Assembly (NCBI RefSeq): GCF_001949145.1
Contig: NW_019091461.1
Span: 62,001 to 126,000 of the forward strand
Direction: 5' to 3'
Length of the DNA stretch: 64,000 bases
Origin: Acanthaster planci
Taxonomy: Eukaryota; Echinodermata; Asteroidea; Valvatida; Acanthasteridae
Shown here: positions 63,206 through 64,000 of the stretch, in pieces
How the letters are laid out: each line of letters begins with the position of its first letter
Numbering within the stretch: the first letter of the stretch is position 1
Made by a program: the position numbers and the translations under genes
Notes under the pieces: generated by a model
What the model was told of the DNA's origin: nothing
What the model saw: the letters and a program-made list of their open reading frames with translations, nothing else
The model's database searches: none

Positions 63206-64000
63206 GACTGTCCTTGAAAGTTGAAGAAATTACAGAGGTGCTATAATTAATAAACCTGTCGGCCGTCTAACGTTCTAAGTAGCAGAGCGCCCTCAAGTTA
63301 TCCAGTTGGTCCACCCAGCAGGCCATATCGACAAGATAGTAACTTTTGCAGTCTAACTGATATCAGTCTCATAAAAAATAATCCCCGGAAGTTTTCGTTT
63401 GAAAAAACATTCTTTCTTTTTTATTTCTGCTTTGAAATAATACCTCAACGGAACACTAATAACTCAATATTATGCAGACTCCATAAAGACTAATGAAAGC
63501 CATGTTTTATTCAATATTTCGTTCTTTATTCAGAACATCTTCAGGAAACAATACTGATAAACAAACGTAATATCTGTTTATGTCTGTTTACCAAAAAGAA
63601 AAAACAAAAAAAAAAACAGATCGCGCAGAGCCTAGACCTCTCTGAAATTCCAACCCTGCAAAGGACTGTTCGGAATGGAACAGAAACCCCAGGATACCAT
63701 TGATGCCCTCAACCACCACTTTTCTAAAAGATAAATTTAAATTAACTCACTCTCCAAGGCCTCTTAGTGAGAATTCCAAGTGGAATCTTCAAGAGGGCAG
63801 ATAAGATCATCTACATGGTGTCGTATCCGCCAAAATAGTACGCCGTGGGCCCGTGCTTTTTGTTGCTCCCCTAGTTCAAAAGCCTACTGCGCCGAATGTC
63901 TTGGTGAAAGGAAGGTCGGCATATCATATTCAAAAGGAATTTACCTGCTAAATGTAAACCAGTCTGGATTGTGTGCTCTAGATTTCCTCGACCAAACTGT
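63206..64000. other. NDUFA5 5' flank to window end
   Basis: The likely NDUFA5 promoter lies near 63210-63370. Beyond that is AT-rich sequence. A minus-strand ATG frame with a GTGAGT donor near 63765 has no partner exon or recognisable motif. Confidence 0.4.
63287..63294 (-). promoter_or_regulatory. GAGGGCGC motif upstream of NDUFA5
   Basis: About 82 bases before the ATG, read as GAGGGCGC in the gene sense. Same core as the other four sites. Confidence 0.35.

Noticed and set aside
63765-63825. Minus-strand ATG frame with LLKIPLGILTKRPWR before a GTGAGT donor
   Set aside because: It could be joined in phase to NDUFA5 exon 2, but exon 1 at 63185-63205 (MSGALKK) matches the human first exon far better.
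1-64000. Cluster of organelle genes (PEX26, MRPL42, NDUFA5) as a functional unit
   Set aside because: They serve different organelles, lie on both strands, and alternate with unrelated genes; nothing suggests co-regulation beyond the general promoter motif.
1-64000. CRISPR arrays, bacterial operons, prophage or integrated virus genes
   Set aside because: The DNA is spliced animal sequence; no regular repeat-spacer array or viral protein frame was seen.

Overview
The window is animal nuclear DNA. Every protein gene is split by GT-AG introns, exons are short, introns and spacers are AT-rich, and TACATGTA-type palindromes, C-runs and short inverted-repeat elements are scattered throughout. The genes are single-copy bilaterian housekeeping genes in compact marine-invertebrate style. 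I infer a non-vertebrate deuterostome, most likely an echinoderm, but no marker in the window proves this.

Layout. 1-1830 (-): first two coding exons of an EDEM1-like ER mannosidase-family gene that continues off the left edge. 7819-13276 (-): complete 8-exon F-actin capping protein alpha gene (288 codons). 16452-19583 (+): PEX26 peroxisomal tail-anchored protein, 5 exons, with a 24-bp minisatellite in intron 3. 27648-29437 and 34466-40861 (both -): two tandem CNBP-like genes, each with eight CCHC zinc knuckles. 43101-46970 (+): mitochondrial ribosomal protein L42, 6 exons. 49997-55156 (+): a 315-residue adaptor-like protein with an SH2 domain, a proline-rich linker and a WW-like segment, which I cannot assign to a known family. 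55907-56356: assembly gap. 58861-58932 (+): tRNA-Asp(GUC). 60401-63205 (-): NDUFA5, 5 exons. I rebuilt all exon chains by hand from splice sites, reading phase and remembered human protein sequences; all close in frame.

The genes act in separate processes: ER quality control, actin capping, peroxisome import, nucleic-acid binding and translation, mitochondrial translation, respiratory complex I, and probable tyrosine-kinase signalling. There is no operon logic. Two gene pairs are head-to-head (CAPZA/PEX26 and CNBP-like B/MRPL42). A GCGCCCTC (GAGGGCGC) motif lies at or near the likely 5' end of five of the genes. In two cases it is an identical 13-mer resembling the core of the CTCF site.

The rest is spacer with non-autonomous transposon debris: TTAA-flanked elements with CCCTAAC termini (piggyBac-like), hAT-like inverted-repeat elements, tRNA-derived SINE pieces, and a diverged repeat present twice in introns of CNBP-like B. 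The most notable items are the SH2/WW protein, the tandem CNBP pair with a shared intron inside a zinc knuckle, and the recurring promoter motif.
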